64,000 bases of DNA, from positions 1 to 64,000 of the forward strand of contig JASBTM010000015.1 in assembly GCA_030148425.1 (NCBI GenBank), read 5' to 3'. The stretch comes from Hyphomicrobium sp. Lineage in GTDB: Bacteria > Pseudomonadota > Alphaproteobacteria > Rhizobiales > Hyphomicrobiaceae. The position numbers and the translations under genes are program-made. This document shows, one piece after another, positions 18,084-27,475 of the stretch. Position 1 is the stretch's first letter. Every line of letters starts with the position of its first letter. The notes under the pieces were generated by a model. The model was not told the origin of the DNA, ran no database searches, and was given only the letters and a program-made list of their open reading frames with translations.

Positions 18084-18146
18084 CGGGACGGGTTCGAGCC
18101 GGCCCGGTCGAGAGAGAGCGCCGCCGGTTCGTCCCGATCCGCTCTC
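18084..18146 (+). ncRNA. Structured leader, family A copy 3
   Basis: Outer stem CGGGACG/CGTCCCG (18084-18090, 18130-18136) and inner stem AGCCGGC/GCCGGTT with a purine-rich loop containing GAGAGAGAGCG. GAGAGCG of the loop (18114-18120) is complementary to CGCTCTC (18140-18146), which lies next to the Shine-Dalgarno of the ArdB-like gene, so a pseudoknot covering the ribosome site is possible. Confidence 0.5.
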
Positions 18147-18158
18147 CGGAGAACCCCC

Positions 18159-18596
18159 ATGCCCGACACCAACCCCAGCACTGACGATTCCGCGGCGCGC
18201 GCCGTGGCAATCGTACCGGAGGGTCGCCGGATGGGCTTCCTGCCGCTGCTCTTCGGCCGTGAGCACGTCCTGGTGGCGGAGATGACCGTCTATCACCTGA
18301 TGGGACGCCTGAGCCCGCTCGATTATCGTGGCGGTCTCTGGGACTTCTATGAGCGCGGCGGGAGGCCGCTCTACCTCGCGCCGACCTCTAAGCCCCGCTT
18401 TCAGATCGTCTGCGACACTAACGGCTATGAGGGCGAGGTATCGGCCGACGCCGCGGGCATCATCGCGACGCTGTTCGCCTTCTCCCATCTCTCCTTCAAA
18501 TATCCGATCGACGCGATGTCGGAAGGATATGGCCGCCTCTACGACTACGCCGCGGACCATCTGGAAGCCGCCGAGATCTTCCAGGCGATCGACTGA
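18159..18596 (+). CDS. ArdB/KlcA-type antirestriction protein
   Basis: A 145-aa protein matching the ArdB/KlcA family (LPLLFGREHVLVAEMTVYHL, the GGLWDFYERGGRPLYLAP block, ADAAGIIATLFAFSHL). These proteins blunt type I restriction of incoming DNA during conjugation. I chose the ATG at 18159 because the frame upstream overlaps the structured leader. A strong terminator follows. Its presence on the same ICE that carries anti-phage systems fits protection of the element on arrival in a new host. Confidence 0.8.
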   Translation: MPDTNPSTDDSAARAVAIVPEGRRMGFLPLLFGREHVLVAEMTVYHLMGRLSPLDYRGGLWDFYERGGRPLYLAPTSKPRFQIVCDTNGYEGEVSADAAGIIATLFAFSHLSFKYPIDAMSEGYGRLYDYAADHLEAAEIFQAID

Positions 18597-18615
18597 AATT
18601 TGCCCTCTCCCTCAG

Positions 18616-18644
18616 CGCCCGGCCTCACGGTCGGGCGTTTTTTT
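18616..18644 (+). terminator. Intrinsic terminator
   Basis: Stem CGCCCG/CGGGCG with a 10-nt loop, then T7. It ends the ardB-like transcript 20 bp after the stop codon, so the next leader must have its own promoter or read-through. Confidence 0.85.
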
Positions 18645-18674
18645 ATGTCGGCTGATCAGAGGAAGAGGACGGCC

Positions 18675-18736
18675 GGGACGGGTCGAGTCCGGGCGGTTGA
18701 GAGAGAGCGCCGTCCGGGTTTGTCCCTTCCGCTCTC
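18675..18736 (+). ncRNA. Structured leader, family A copy 4
   Basis: Outer stem GGGAC/GTCCC, inner stem CCGGGCGG/CCGTCCGG (8 bp with one wobble), loop TTGAGAGAGAGCG. Loop GAGAGCG (18703-18709) can pair with CGCTCTC (18730-18736) just before the ribosome site of the helicase gene. Topology is the same as copy 3 although the inner stem differs in sequence. Confidence 0.55.
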
Positions 18737-18997
18737 CCGAGGTTCCTCCATGAACATTCTGTCTCCCGTGGCCCTTCCGGCCGCGCCCGTCACCCCCGCG
18801 TCCTCGATCCTCAACGTAGCGCTACAGCTTCTCGATCATCTAGAGCGCGGCCAGCGTATCGACGCCGCGATCCTCCGTGCAGCGATGGAAGAAGCCTTCG
18901 GCGCATCCGACACCAGCGGCGCCTGGAACTGGAAGGCCGCCTATGAGGCGTGCGAGGTCGCGACAGTCCTCTTCCTGCGCAAATACGGAAAGGCGCT

Positions 18998-19026
18998 TTT
19001 CCGTAAGGCCGCGTCTCCGGCTTCAC
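18998..19026. repeat. Dispersed palindromic repeat within coding sequence, copy 1
   Basis: Core TTTCCGTAAGGCCG followed by TCCGGCTTCAC. The same pattern occurs inside the trbG signal region (52489-52517), and shorter relatives lie at 14251-14273 and 14275-14296. Both coding copies yield the peptide FRKA..PAS. Confidence 0.4.
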
Positions 19027-21290
19027 GGCTTTCCGCTCTCGCGAAGATCGCCGAACTCCTGCCGACGCATACGCGGCGCTCGGAAGAATCGCAGGCGCTC
19101 CAGCAGTTCTCGACGCCGGCGCCGCTCGGTCTCGCCGCCGTGGCGGCCGCCTCCATTGCTGCTGGCGACATCGTGCTGGAGCCGTCTGCTGGCACGGGTC
19201 TTCTCGCCATCCTGGCCGAGATATCAGGCGGAACGCTCCTCCTCAACGAGCTGGCCGAGACCCGAGCTGATCTGCTCGCTGCGCTGTTTCCGGCTGTCGC
19301 CGTCATGCGCTTCGACGCTGCCCAGATCAATGATCATCTCGCGACTGGATCCGTCCCCTCCGTCGTGCTGATGAATCCGCCATTCTCTGCCATGGCAAAC
19401 GTCACCGGCCGCGTGGCCGATACAGTCTATCGCCATGTCGCTTCCGCGCTGGCCCGGCTCTCCGATGGCGGGCGGCTGGTGGCGATCACTGGTGCCAACT
19501 TCAGCCCCGACCATCCGGCTTGGGCTGCGGCCTTCATCCGGCTTCAGGAGCGTGGCCGCGTCGTCTTCACAGCGGCTGTGGACGGCTCGGTCTATGCCAA
19601 GCACGGCACGACCATCGACACCCGGCTGACAGTCATCGACAAGCTGCCGGCCGACGATCAGGCTACGTTTCCCCCTTCGCCAGGCACCGCGCCCGACGTC
19701 GCCACGCTGCTCGGCTGGATCGAGGCGCAAGTTCCACCGCGCCAGACTGCGGCCCTCCCGCCAGCGGCGGCCCTGGCACCCGCCGCGACGCCCCGGACCG
19801 TTCGCGGATATCTCGCGCGCACCACTGCTGCACGTCCCGCCACGCCCGCGTCCATCGAGCCCGAAGGCGTCGAACTCGCCTATGAAACCGTGGACTGGAC
19901 GCCCGCCGAAGACGGCCGGATCACCGATGCAATTTATGAAGAATACCGATTGCAGGCGATCCTTATTCCCGGGGCGCAGGCCCATCCGACCAAGCTGGTG
20001 CAATCCGTGGCGATGGCCTCGGTCGCGCCGCCGAAGCCCAGCTATCGGCCCCGGCTGCCCGCCAACATCGTCCCAGATGGTCTTCTTTCCGATGCTCAGC
20101 TCGAAACCGTCATCTACGCCGGCGAGGCGCATTCCGACTTCCTCGCGGGATCATGGACGCTCGATGAGGCCTTCGACGTCGTCTCGGCCGCGCCCGACGA
20201 TGCGCCGAACGCCGTGCGCTTCCGCCGGGGCTTCATGCTTGGCGACGGCACCGGCGCTGGCAAGGGTCGCCAGTCGGCTGGCATCATCCTCGACAACTGG
20301 ATGCAGGGCCGCCACAAGGCGGTGTGGATCTCCAAATCCGACAAGCTGCTGGAGGATGCCCAGCGCGACTGGTCCGCCCTCGGCATGGAGCGGCTGCTGG
20401 TCACGCCGCTGTCGCGCTTCCCGCAGGGCAAGGACATCACGCTCTCGGAAGCCGTCCTATTTACCACCTATGCCACGCTACGGTCCGACGATCGCGGCGA
20501 GAAGCTTTCCCGCGTCAAGCAGATCGTCGAATGGTTGGGCTCCGACTTCGATGGAGTGATCATTTTCGACGAGAGCCACGCCATGCAGAACGCCGCTGGT
20601 GGAAAGGGCGAACGCGGCGACGTCGCCGCCTCGCAGCAGGGCCGTGCGGGCCTCCGGCTCCAGCACGCCCTGCCGAACGCGCGTGTCGTCTATGTCTCAG
20701 CGACCGGCGCGACCACCGTCCACAATCTCGCCTACGCCCAGCGCCTCGGTCTCTGGGGCGGCGAGGACTTCCCGTTTTCGACCCGCGCCGAATTCGTCGA
20801 GGCGATCGAGGACGGCGGCGTGGCGGCGATGGAGGTGCTGGCCCGCGACCTGCGCTCGCTCGGGCTCTACACGGCCCGGTCGCTCTCCTACGACGGCGTC
20901 GAATACGAACTGGTCGAGCACCAGCTCACCCCCGAGCAGACCGGCATCTACGACGCCTATGCCGGCGCCTTCGCTGTCATCCATAACAATCTCGACGCGG
21001 CGATGCAGGCCGCCAACATCACCGGCGACGGCGGCACGCTGAACCGCCAGGCCAAGTCCGCGGCGCGCTCAGCCTTCGAATCCGCCAAGCAGCGGTTCTT
21101 CGGCCATCTGCTGACCTCGATGAAGACGCCAACCCTGATCCGCTCGATCGAGCAGGACCTGATCGACGGCCATGCCGCCGTGATCCAGATCGTGTCGACC
21201 GGCGAAGCCCTGATGGAGCGCCGCCTGGCGGAAATCCCCACCGAGGAATGGAACGACGTCCGGGTGGACATCACTCCGCGCGAATACGTC

Positions 21291-21310
21291 TTATCCGGAG
21301 TTCCGGATAA
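21291..21310. repeat. 20-bp palindrome at left junction of the RIT insertion
   Basis: TTATCCGGA and TCCGGATAA separated by GT. It lies between the interrupted helicase gene and the outer tip of the left inverted repeat, and has no counterpart at the right junction. Confidence 0.7.
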
Positions 21311-21311
21311 C

Positions 21312-21472
21312 ACATAATATGCCGCGTCGGCGTTATGCTGAGTTCGGGGTTTCAAGGTATTGTTCTTCTGATTCATTTTCGGGTTTCCGCTTTGGATAAT
21401 CATGATGCCTCTGCTCTCAACCGCAGAAGGACATCCCCTCATGAACTCCCCCTCGAACTCTCCGCTCGGCGG
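21312..21472. repeat. Left terminal inverted repeat of RIT element
   Basis: 161 bp, matching the reverse complement of 27444-27604 except at 21314 and near 21352. It contains an inert copy of the first codons of the large recombinase gene (MNSPSNSPLGG) reading towards the cargo gene. Confidence 0.92.
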
Positions 21473-21491
21473 TCATGCCAACCTTCTTACG

Positions 21492-21536
21492 CCAGTCTCT
21501 TCCGCGCATTATGCTGGGCGGGACGGAAGAGACTGG
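21492..21536 (+). promoter_or_regulatory. 13-bp perfect hairpin before cargo gene
   Basis: CCAGTCTCTTCCG and CGGAAGAGACTGG are separated by 19 nt, just upstream of the GTG start at 21550. It may be an operator, an attenuating RNA hairpin, or a recombinase site internal to the inverted repeat. Confidence 0.55.
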
Positions 21537-21549
21537 GTGGAAATCACGA

Positions 21550-23991
21550 GTGACCGACAAGAGCGATATTGAGGCGAACCTGGCGCGGGTTCGAGCGCGC
21601 CTGGCCGATCTGGATGCCGAGCGGCGTGAGCTTCAGCGCGAGATGGAGGCACTTGAGGTTCGTCTCGTTGCAGAGCCCGTGCCAACTGTGAAACAGCCCT
21701 CCTTCGAGAACGCCCCCGTCACGAATGCCTCGCCGTCGCACGAAAAGGTTGATCTGTTCCGCCGCCTGTTCACCGGTCGGCCTGACGTATTCCCGGTGCG
21801 ATGGGAAAACAGGAAGACCGGTCGCTCAGGATATTCGCCTGCTTGTGCCAACGAATGGGTGAAGGGCATATGCGGCAAGCCGAAGGTCAAATGTGGCGAA
21901 TGCCCCCATCAGAAGTTCATCCCGCTGGACGAAAGCGCCATTGAAAAACACCTGCGCGGTGATGATGGCCGAAGCGGAGATTTTGTCGCCGGCGTCTATC
22001 CGCTGCTATCGGGTGATACGTGCTGGTTCCTGGCGGCGGATTTTGACAAGGCATCCTGGGCGGAAGACGCCAATGCGCTGCTCGAAACCTGTCGGGCAAA
22101 GGGAGTCCCTGCAGCGCTGGAACGATCGAGGTCTGGGAACGGCGGTCATATCTGGATCTTCTTCTCCGAACCGGTAGCCGCCCGTCTGGCACGCCAGCTT
22201 GGGTCGGTTCTGATCACGGAAACGATGGAACGGCGGCCGGAAATCGGCTTTGCTTCCTATGACCGGCTGTTTCCAAACCAGGATATCATGCCGCTTGGCG
22301 GCTTCGGAAACCTGATCGCACTGCCGCTCCAGAGCACTGCGCGCAAGGCTGGCAACAGCGTCTTTGTGGACGCGGGCATGCGGCCATATGACGATCAGTG
22401 GGCCTATTTGTCCTCTCTGCCGAGATTGTCGGCGGCAGCGGTGACCAAGCTCGTCGAAGCCGCCGAGCTTTCCGGGCGGGTGCTGGGCGTGCGCATGCCG
22501 GTGGATGACGAACAGGCAGACGAACCCTGGAAGATGTCTCCGTCACGTCGCAGCACGGCGCGCCGCCTCGATGTTCCCGTTCCACCGACCATCAAGGTGA
22601 CGCTCGCAGACCAGGTCTATATCGACCGTTCGGAGCTGCCTTCGGCCATGATTGCCCAACTGGTGCGGTTGGCCGCGTTCCAGAACCCTGAATTCTATCG
22701 CGCGCAGGCGATGCGACTGCCGACATTCGGCAAGCCGCGAATTGTGTCCTGTGCCGAACTGCATCCCCGACACGTCGCCCTGCCGCGCGGCAGCTTCGAC
22801 GAAGCGATCGGATTCCTGTCCGATCACGGTGCGACAGCCGATCTGGACGATTTGCGCGAAGACGGAACCCGCTTGCCGGCGACGGTCCGCTTCCGTGGCG
22901 AACTTCGCCAGCCGCAATCGCGAGCGTTTGACGCATTGGCCGAACACGATACCGGCGTGCTTGCCGCCACGACCGCATTCGGCAAGACGGTCGTGGCCTC
23001 GGCGCTGATCGCACATCGTGGCCGCGGTACGCTGGTTCTGGTTCACCGTCGCGAACTCCTTAGCCAATGGGTTGAGCGCCTTCGGTCCTTTCTGCAGATC
23101 GACCCGAAGCAGATCGGCACCATTGGCGCCGGAAAGCGCAAACCCACCGGTGTGATCGACGTGGCGCTGATCCAGAGCCTGGTTCGCAAGGGCGAAGTTG
23201 ACGATATCGTTGCCGATTACGGCCATCTTGTCGTTGATGAGTGCCATCACCTGTCCGCTGCAAGCTTTGAGCTTGTCGCCCGCAGATCGAAGGCGCGCTA
23301 TGTCACGGGATTGTCGGCAACGGTCGCCCGAAAAGACGGGCATCACCCGATCATCTTCATGCAATGCGGTCCGGTGCGCCATCAAGTGAGTGCCAAATCA
23401 CAGGCCGCAGAAAGCGGCATTCACCATCGGGCGCGGGAACGTCACACGAGATTTAGATTGCCGGAGGCCCTCGCCATGGCCGAACGCCCGTCCATGCCCG
23501 CGATCTATGCCGCTTTGGCGGAGGACGAAGCCCGAAACGATCTGATCTTCAATGACGTGCTGAAATCGCTTGAGGCCAAACGCTCACCGATCGTACTGAC
23601 TGAGCGGAAGGATCACCTTGAGTATCTCAAGCAGCGGTTCTCCCGATTTGCGAAGAACATTGTCGTACTCCGTGGCGGCATGTCCGCAAAGGACCGGAAG
23701 GCCGCGCATGCGGCGCTGAATGTCGATGACGATGAGGAACGGCTGATCCTCGCGACAGGGCGCTATATCGGCGAGGGCTTTGATGACGCCCGGCTCGATG
23801 CCCTGTTCCTGACCATGCCGATCGCCTGGAAAGGCACGTTGGCGCAATATGTCGGCAGGTTGCATCGGCGGCACGACGAAAAGAAAGACGTGCTGGTGGT
23901 TGACTATGTCGACAGTTCGGTCCCGGTCCTTGCCAAGATGGCCGCCAAACGAAGAACCGGTTATCGGGCGCTCGGCTATGTGATGGAATAG
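21550..23991 (+). CDS. TOTE-type archaeo-eukaryotic primase fused to SF2 helicase
   Basis: An 813-aa protein. A coiled-coil start (about residues 5-40) leads to a Cys cluster (CANEWVKGIC, then KCGECPHQKF), then a primase-polymerase catalytic domain with the hhhDhD motif WFLAADFDKASW near residue 164 and SGNGGHIWIFF. This matches the AEP domain named after TOTE conflict systems. The C-terminal half is an SF2 helicase: Walker A TTAFGKT near 474-480, VDECHH near 563, TGLSATVARKDG, and VGRLHRRH. I prefer the GTG at 21550 because a long hairpin would fall inside the gene if the ATG at 21475 were used. It ends 39 bp from the convergent recombinase genes. It may help replicate or repair the element during transposition, or serve in defence. 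Confidence 0.8.
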   Translation: MTDKSDIEANLARVRARLADLDAERRELQREMEALEVRLVAEPVPTVKQPSFENAPVTNASPSHEKVDLFRRLFTGRPDVFPVRWENRKTGRSGYSPACANEWVKGICGKPKVKCGECPHQKFIPLDESAIEKHLRGDDGRSGDFVAGVYPLLSGDTCWFLAADFDKASWAEDANALLETCRAKGVPAALERSRSGNGGHIWIFFSEPVAARLARQLGSVLITETMERRPEIGFASYDRLFPNQDIMPLGGFGNLIALPLQSTARKAGNSVFVDAGMRPYDDQWAYLSSLPRLSAAAVTKLVEAAELSGRVLGVRMPVDDEQADEPWKMSPSRRSTARRLDVPVPPTIKVTLADQVYIDRSELPSAMIAQLVRLAAFQNPEFYRAQAMRLPTFGKPRIVSCAELHPRHVALPRGSFDEAIGFLSDHGATADLDDLREDGTRLPATVRFRGELRQPQSRAFDALAEHDTGVLAATTAFGKTVVASALIAHRGRGTLVLVHRRELLSQWVERLRSFLQIDPKQIGTIGAGKRKPTGVIDVALIQSLVRKGEVDDIVADYGHLVVDECHHLSAASFELVARRSKARYVTGLSATVARKDGHHPIIFMQCGPVRHQVSAKSQAAESGIHHRARERHTRFRLPEALAMAERPSMPAIYAALAEDEARNDLIFNDVLKSLEAKRSPIVLTERKDHLEYLKQRFSRFAKNIVVLRGGMSAKDRKAAHAALNVDDDEERLILATGRYIGEGFDDARLDALFLTMPIAWKGTLAQYVGRLHRRHDEKKDVLVVDYVDSSVPVLAKMAAKRRTGYRALGYVME

Positions 23992-24013
23992 CGCCCCGCC
24001 GAAAGCGGGACGC
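23991..24013. terminator. Hairpin between convergent genes
   Basis: GCGCCCCGC and GCGGGACGC around a 5-nt loop, with one mismatch and no T-run. It probably separates transcription of the cargo gene from the recombinase operon. Confidence 0.4.
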
Positions 24014-24030
24014 CAATTCTGCCCGATCAG

Positions 24031-25035
24031 TCAGGATCTCTGTGTGGCGACGGCCAATATCTGCATCAGCTTGTCCGAGGGTTCCCGGAACTTGCCGGGT
24101 TTGATCAGCGGAGCATGATGCGCATCCAGAAGCGCGAGCTTCTCGGTCGGATTCGCGCGCAGATATATCTCCGTCGTCTGGATGCTGGCATGACCGAGCC
24201 AGAGCGCGACCTTGCGGATATCGCCCGTGGCCTGAAGCGTATGCATGGCGCAGCTGTGCCGCAACACATGCGGGGTGACGCGCTTTGCGGCGATCGACGG
24301 GGCCGAGCGTTCTGCTGTCGCCACATGCTGCCTGAGCCTGTAGGCGAACCCGTCCCGCGTCATCTGACGGCCATCACGGTTCAGGAACAGTTCAGGCCCC
24401 ACATTGCTTAGGCGGACGGCCAGCCAAGCGCGAATGGTAGACTGGGTCTCTTTCCAGAGAGGCAGGATGCGCTCGCGTCGCCCCTTGCCCAGAATCCGCA
24501 CGCTGGAAAACGACCCCTCGGGAAAGTCATTCATCCGCACCGCGAGCAACTCGGAGGCCCTCAACCCTGCTGCGTAGGCCAGATGCAGCATGGCCCGGTC
24601 CCGCAATCCACCTGGCGTGTGGCGGTTCGGTGCCGCAAGCAAGGCTCGGACTTCTTCCTTGGTGAGATAGTCGATCAGCTTGGCTTCTGTCCGCTTGATC
24701 GGCATGGCCCGGATCATCATCGCCTGCTCAAGGCATACCGCGTGCCGGTGCTCGACGAAGCGGAAGAACGATTTGATCGCCGCCAGTCGCGCGTTGCGAG
24801 ACCGGACTGAATTGGCACGCCCTTCTTCGATGTGTTCGAGGAACGCCCTGACCATCTGAACGTCGAGGTCCTCGATGGCAAGTTCGGAAGGGGTTCGCTT
24901 GAGCCGCCCGGCGGCGAAACGCAATAGGAGGGTGAATGCATGGGCATAGGCCGCGATGGTATGTCGGCTTGCTCCGCATTCGCCCGGGAGGTGGGTTTGC
25001 AGGAAGGCTGAAAGGTCGGGAGCGAGCGGGGTCAT
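24031..25035 (-). CDS. RIT recombinase, third gene (tyrosine recombinase)
   Basis: A 334-aa site-specific tyrosine recombinase, last of the trio. An N-terminal SAM-like core-binding domain is followed by the catalytic domain with Arg in YAAGLRASELL, Lys in LGKGRRERILP, HVLRHSCAM (H-x-x-R), the GHASIQTTEIYL box with the second His and the nucleophile Tyr. All catalytic residues are present. Its start overlaps the end of the middle recombinase by 4 bp (ATGA). In RIT elements the three enzymes are thought to act together, because their order and overlaps are conserved. Confidence 0.88.
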   Translation of the reverse strand: MTPLAPDLSAFLQTHLPGECGASRHTIAAYAHAFTLLLRFAAGRLKRTPSELAIEDLDVQMVRAFLEHIEEGRANSVRSRNARLAAIKSFFRFVEHRHAVCLEQAMMIRAMPIKRTEAKLIDYLTKEEVRALLAAPNRHTPGGLRDRAMLHLAYAAGLRASELLAVRMNDFPEGSFSSVRILGKGRRERILPLWKETQSTIRAWLAVRLSNVGPELFLNRDGRQMTRDGFAYRLRQHVATAERSAPSIAAKRVTPHVLRHSCAMHTLQATGDIRKVALWLGHASIQTTEIYLRANPTEKLALLDAHHAPLIKPGKFREPSDKLMQILAVATQRS

Positions 25036-25970
25036 GCCACACCTCCGATCCAGGTCTCTTCGGCAGTCGACGCGATTATCTTCAGCAGGACCGGCGTGGC
25101 CTCAAGATACCAGTAGGTATTGGCGATATCGACATGGCCGAGATGGCCGAGATAGGTGCTCAGAGCCTTCATGTGCCGCAAGACCGCCTGTGGATCGGTC
25201 CCGCAAGCTTCGAGAGACCGCACCGCGAATGTATGGCGCAGATCGTGCACACGGGGGCCAGGACCTGTCGGGTTGCGATAGCCGAGCTTGCGCACGATCT
25301 GAACAAAGACCACGTAAACCCTGGTCGCCGTCGGGGCACGGCCATGGCCCAGAACGAAGAGGTCATCACTCGCATTGCGCATGCTGTTGCGGGCATCGAG
25401 ATACCGGTCCAGAGCGGCGCGGGTTGAAGGATGTATCGGCACGAGGCGGCTTTTGCCGAACTTGCCTTTGCGGATCATGAGACCGTCCTCTGTCAGGTCA
25501 TCGCGCTGCAGGGACAAGGCTTCCGAAATCCGCAAGCCTGTCGAAGCAAGCAGCCCGAACAGGTTGTGGTATGTCAGCGGGCTGATCGGCGTCAGACCGG
25601 GCACCAGAAGCGCTTCCTGCATGATCCGACTGATCTGGTCCCGCCTCAGAATATGCGGGGCGGGTCGCCGTCGTCGTGAACGGCCCAGCAGGCCCATCGC
25701 CGGAATCTCGTGCTGCGCATCTTCCGCATGCAGGAACACCGCGAGCGCGCGAGCGCGATCAAACCGGGCCTGCGCGGCATCCGGCGTCGATGCGCCACCG
25801 GCCCATTCCAGTATCAGCGCGGCCGTCACGTGCGTGATGGATCGTTCTGCGGTAAAATCCGCAAAAGCGTGCAGGGATGTCTCCTGCGCGGCAAACTTCA
25901 TTCCGAGGGCGCGGTTGAGACGGACGAAGCGGTCGACATGGTGATGCATCATGATGCACACCCCGGCCAT
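25032..25970 (-). CDS. RIT recombinase, second gene (tyrosine recombinase)
   Basis: A 312-aa tyrosine recombinase. Catalytic residues: Arg in LASTGLRISEALSL, Lys in RKGKFGKSRLVPI, VHDLRHTFAVRSL, and GHLGHVDIANTYWYL with the nucleophile Tyr. The N-terminal DNA-binding domain is shorter than in its neighbours. It overlaps the first gene by 22 bp and the third by 4 bp, so all three are translated from one message. Confidence 0.88.
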   Translation of the reverse strand: MAGVCIMMHHHVDRFVRLNRALGMKFAAQETSLHAFADFTAERSITHVTAALILEWAGGASTPDAAQARFDRARALAVFLHAEDAQHEIPAMGLLGRSRRRRPAPHILRRDQISRIMQEALLVPGLTPISPLTYHNLFGLLASTGLRISEALSLQRDDLTEDGLMIRKGKFGKSRLVPIHPSTRAALDRYLDARNSMRNASDDLFVLGHGRAPTATRVYVVFVQIVRKLGYRNPTGPGPRVHDLRHTFAVRSLEACGTDPQAVLRHMKALSTYLGHLGHVDIANTYWYLEATPVLLKIIASTAEETWIGGVA

Positions 25971-27475
25971 GGCTGAGCCACGTCTGCCAGCATCTCCACA
26001 TCTACCTTCGCATAGATCGATGTCGTATCGCGCGAGGTGTGGCGCAGCGCGACACCGATCTGGTCGAGATCCGCACCGCCGCGCAACCAGGCCGACGCCA
26101 GTGAATGGCGAAATACATGTGAGCCGGTCGGCAAGCCAGCGAAGCCGCCCCGGTTAAGTACACGGGAAACGATCCCGGCGATCTCGGCGGCGGATCGCAG
26201 CGGGGTGAAAGGGGCCTGGGTTCGGAGAAAAACCCTGTCCGTGGCGACCACCGGACGCGCATTCTCGATATAGGCCAGCAGCGCATCGCCTGCATCCTGC
26301 GGCAGGGGCATCAAGACACCCCGTCTGTCCTTGCCATGCAATCGCAACCGGCTCGCGCGCCAGTCGATGTCGGACAGGCGCAGCTGCCAGATATCTCCCG
26401 CGCGCAGGGCCAGCCGGGCGAGGAGGAGAAGAATAGCGCGGTCCCGTATCTCGACCGGCGTATCGGTGCGACAGGAGGCTATGATCTCTTCGATCTTTGC
26501 GGTGGGTATGGTGCGCGGGACGGTCGAAAGCCTGCGACGAACAGCGGGTGGCACCGCATGGAGGAGCGACGGGGCGCATTCACCTTGAATGATGGTGAAG
26601 CGCAGGAAGGAGCGCAGCACGGTGACCGTCATGCGCACGGATGATCGGGAGCGCTCTTCGCCCTGATCCAGAACGATCGACCGGATTGCCGCCGCGTCGT
26701 AATCCTTCTGGGCTGCCACAAGGCGATCCAGCCAGCGGCCCGCTTCGTTCACATAGCGCCGCACGGTCTCGGACGTTACCCCACGTTCGCGGCGTAGCCA
26801 TTCCGAGAACTCGGTCAGGCGCGGATCGCAGGCGGTGACACAGTCAGGCGCTGCGGGCGGGATCAAACTCTGCTCCCGCAGGAACCGGACAAAAGCACGA
26901 GCGCCACGACGACGATCCCTGGTGCCGGAACCTTCGACCCGTTTGCCGTGCTTGGTCTTGATCCCGCAGCGACAATCATGATGTGCGAATTGGTCGCCAA
27001 TGGCATCGTCGATCCCGTGGGCCGGAACACGCATCTGCAGCGCCCATTCCGCGAAATGGCGGGCCTGGCTCAGTCGCATCGAATAAGTCACTTCGCTGTA
27101 ACGGGCGGCGCTGAGCTTCCCGGCATAGGCCTGCAGATATTGCCCGAGCCGTGCGACATCATCGGCAATCATGACCACCCCGGAATCTTCCAGATATCGA
27201 AGAAACCGGCGCGTGTCGGCCGCATACACGGGGCACTTCAACTGGGTAGGGCTGTAGCGGTCGCAGCGGCAGCGATGGCGCAAGAACCGATCAACGGCCG
27301 ATGCGTCGAGGTCTCTGATCGGGATCTTCCGCGCGCGTGCCCACTTCAGGAAATGCCGGGCGGCGCTCAGCGCGCCCGCCGAAAGTCGGGGATTGTCCGC
27401 GCAATAGGTGCGGACGAGAGTGCGGTCGTCGGCTTCGAGATGGCCGCCGAGCGGAGAGTTCGAGGGGGAGTTCAT
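25949..27475 (-). CDS. RIT recombinase, first gene (large tyrosine recombinase)
   Basis: A 508-aa tyrosine recombinase with an extended N-terminal half that contains two Cys-rich knots (HRCRCDRYSPTQLKCPVY and HHDCRCGIKTKHGK), absent from the other two and possibly metal-binding. The catalytic domain holds Arg in LLARLALRAGDIWQL, Lys in HGKDRRGVLMPLP, HVFRHSLASAWL, and HTSRDTTSIYAKV. The ATG at 27475 lies inside the right inverted repeat, so the repeat supplies its promoter and first codons. It is the promoter-proximal gene of the trio. Confidence 0.88.
   Translation of the reverse strand: MNSPSNSPLGGHLEADDRTLVRTYCADNPRLSAGALSAARHFLKWARARKIPIRDLDASAVDRFLRHRCRCDRYSPTQLKCPVYAADTRRFLRYLEDSGVVMIADDVARLGQYLQAYAGKLSAARYSEVTYSMRLSQARHFAEWALQMRVPAHGIDDAIGDQFAHHDCRCGIKTKHGKRVEGSGTRDRRRGARAFVRFLREQSLIPPAAPDCVTACDPRLTEFSEWLRRERGVTSETVRRYVNEAGRWLDRLVAAQKDYDAAAIRSIVLDQGEERSRSSVRMTVTVLRSFLRFTIIQGECAPSLLHAVPPAVRRRLSTVPRTIPTAKIEEIIASCRTDTPVEIRDRAILLLLARLALRAGDIWQLRLSDIDWRASRLRLHGKDRRGVLMPLPQDAGDALLAYIENARPVVATDRVFLRTQAPFTPLRSAAEIAGIVSRVLNRGGFAGLPTGSHVFRHSLASAWLRGGADLDQIGVALRHTSRDTTSIYAKVDVEMLADVAQPWPGCAS

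Larger units (their letters stand above)
18750..21317 (+). pseudogene. 5' part of methyltransferase/strawberry-notch helicase, interrupted
   Basis: The first 855 codons of a very large ICE protein. Residues near 140-330 are an N6-adenine DNA methyltransferase domain with NPPF at 209-212. Then comes a strawberry-notch-type SF2 helicase: Walker A GDGTGAGKGR near 498-507, DESH at 607-610, motif III YVSATGATT. At about 21290 the frame leaves the family sequence (after REYVL) and ends seven codons later inside inserted DNA. The remaining C-terminal half resumes at 27605. Such proteins on plasmids and ICEs are thought to act in antirestriction or DNA processing. The insertion removes the second helicase lobe, so this half is probably inactive. 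Confidence 0.8.

Noticed and set aside
24031..27475. ICE integrase among the tyrosine recombinases
   Set aside because: All three lie inside the inverted repeats of the nested insertion and overlap as a trio, so they mobilise that insertion and not the ICE.
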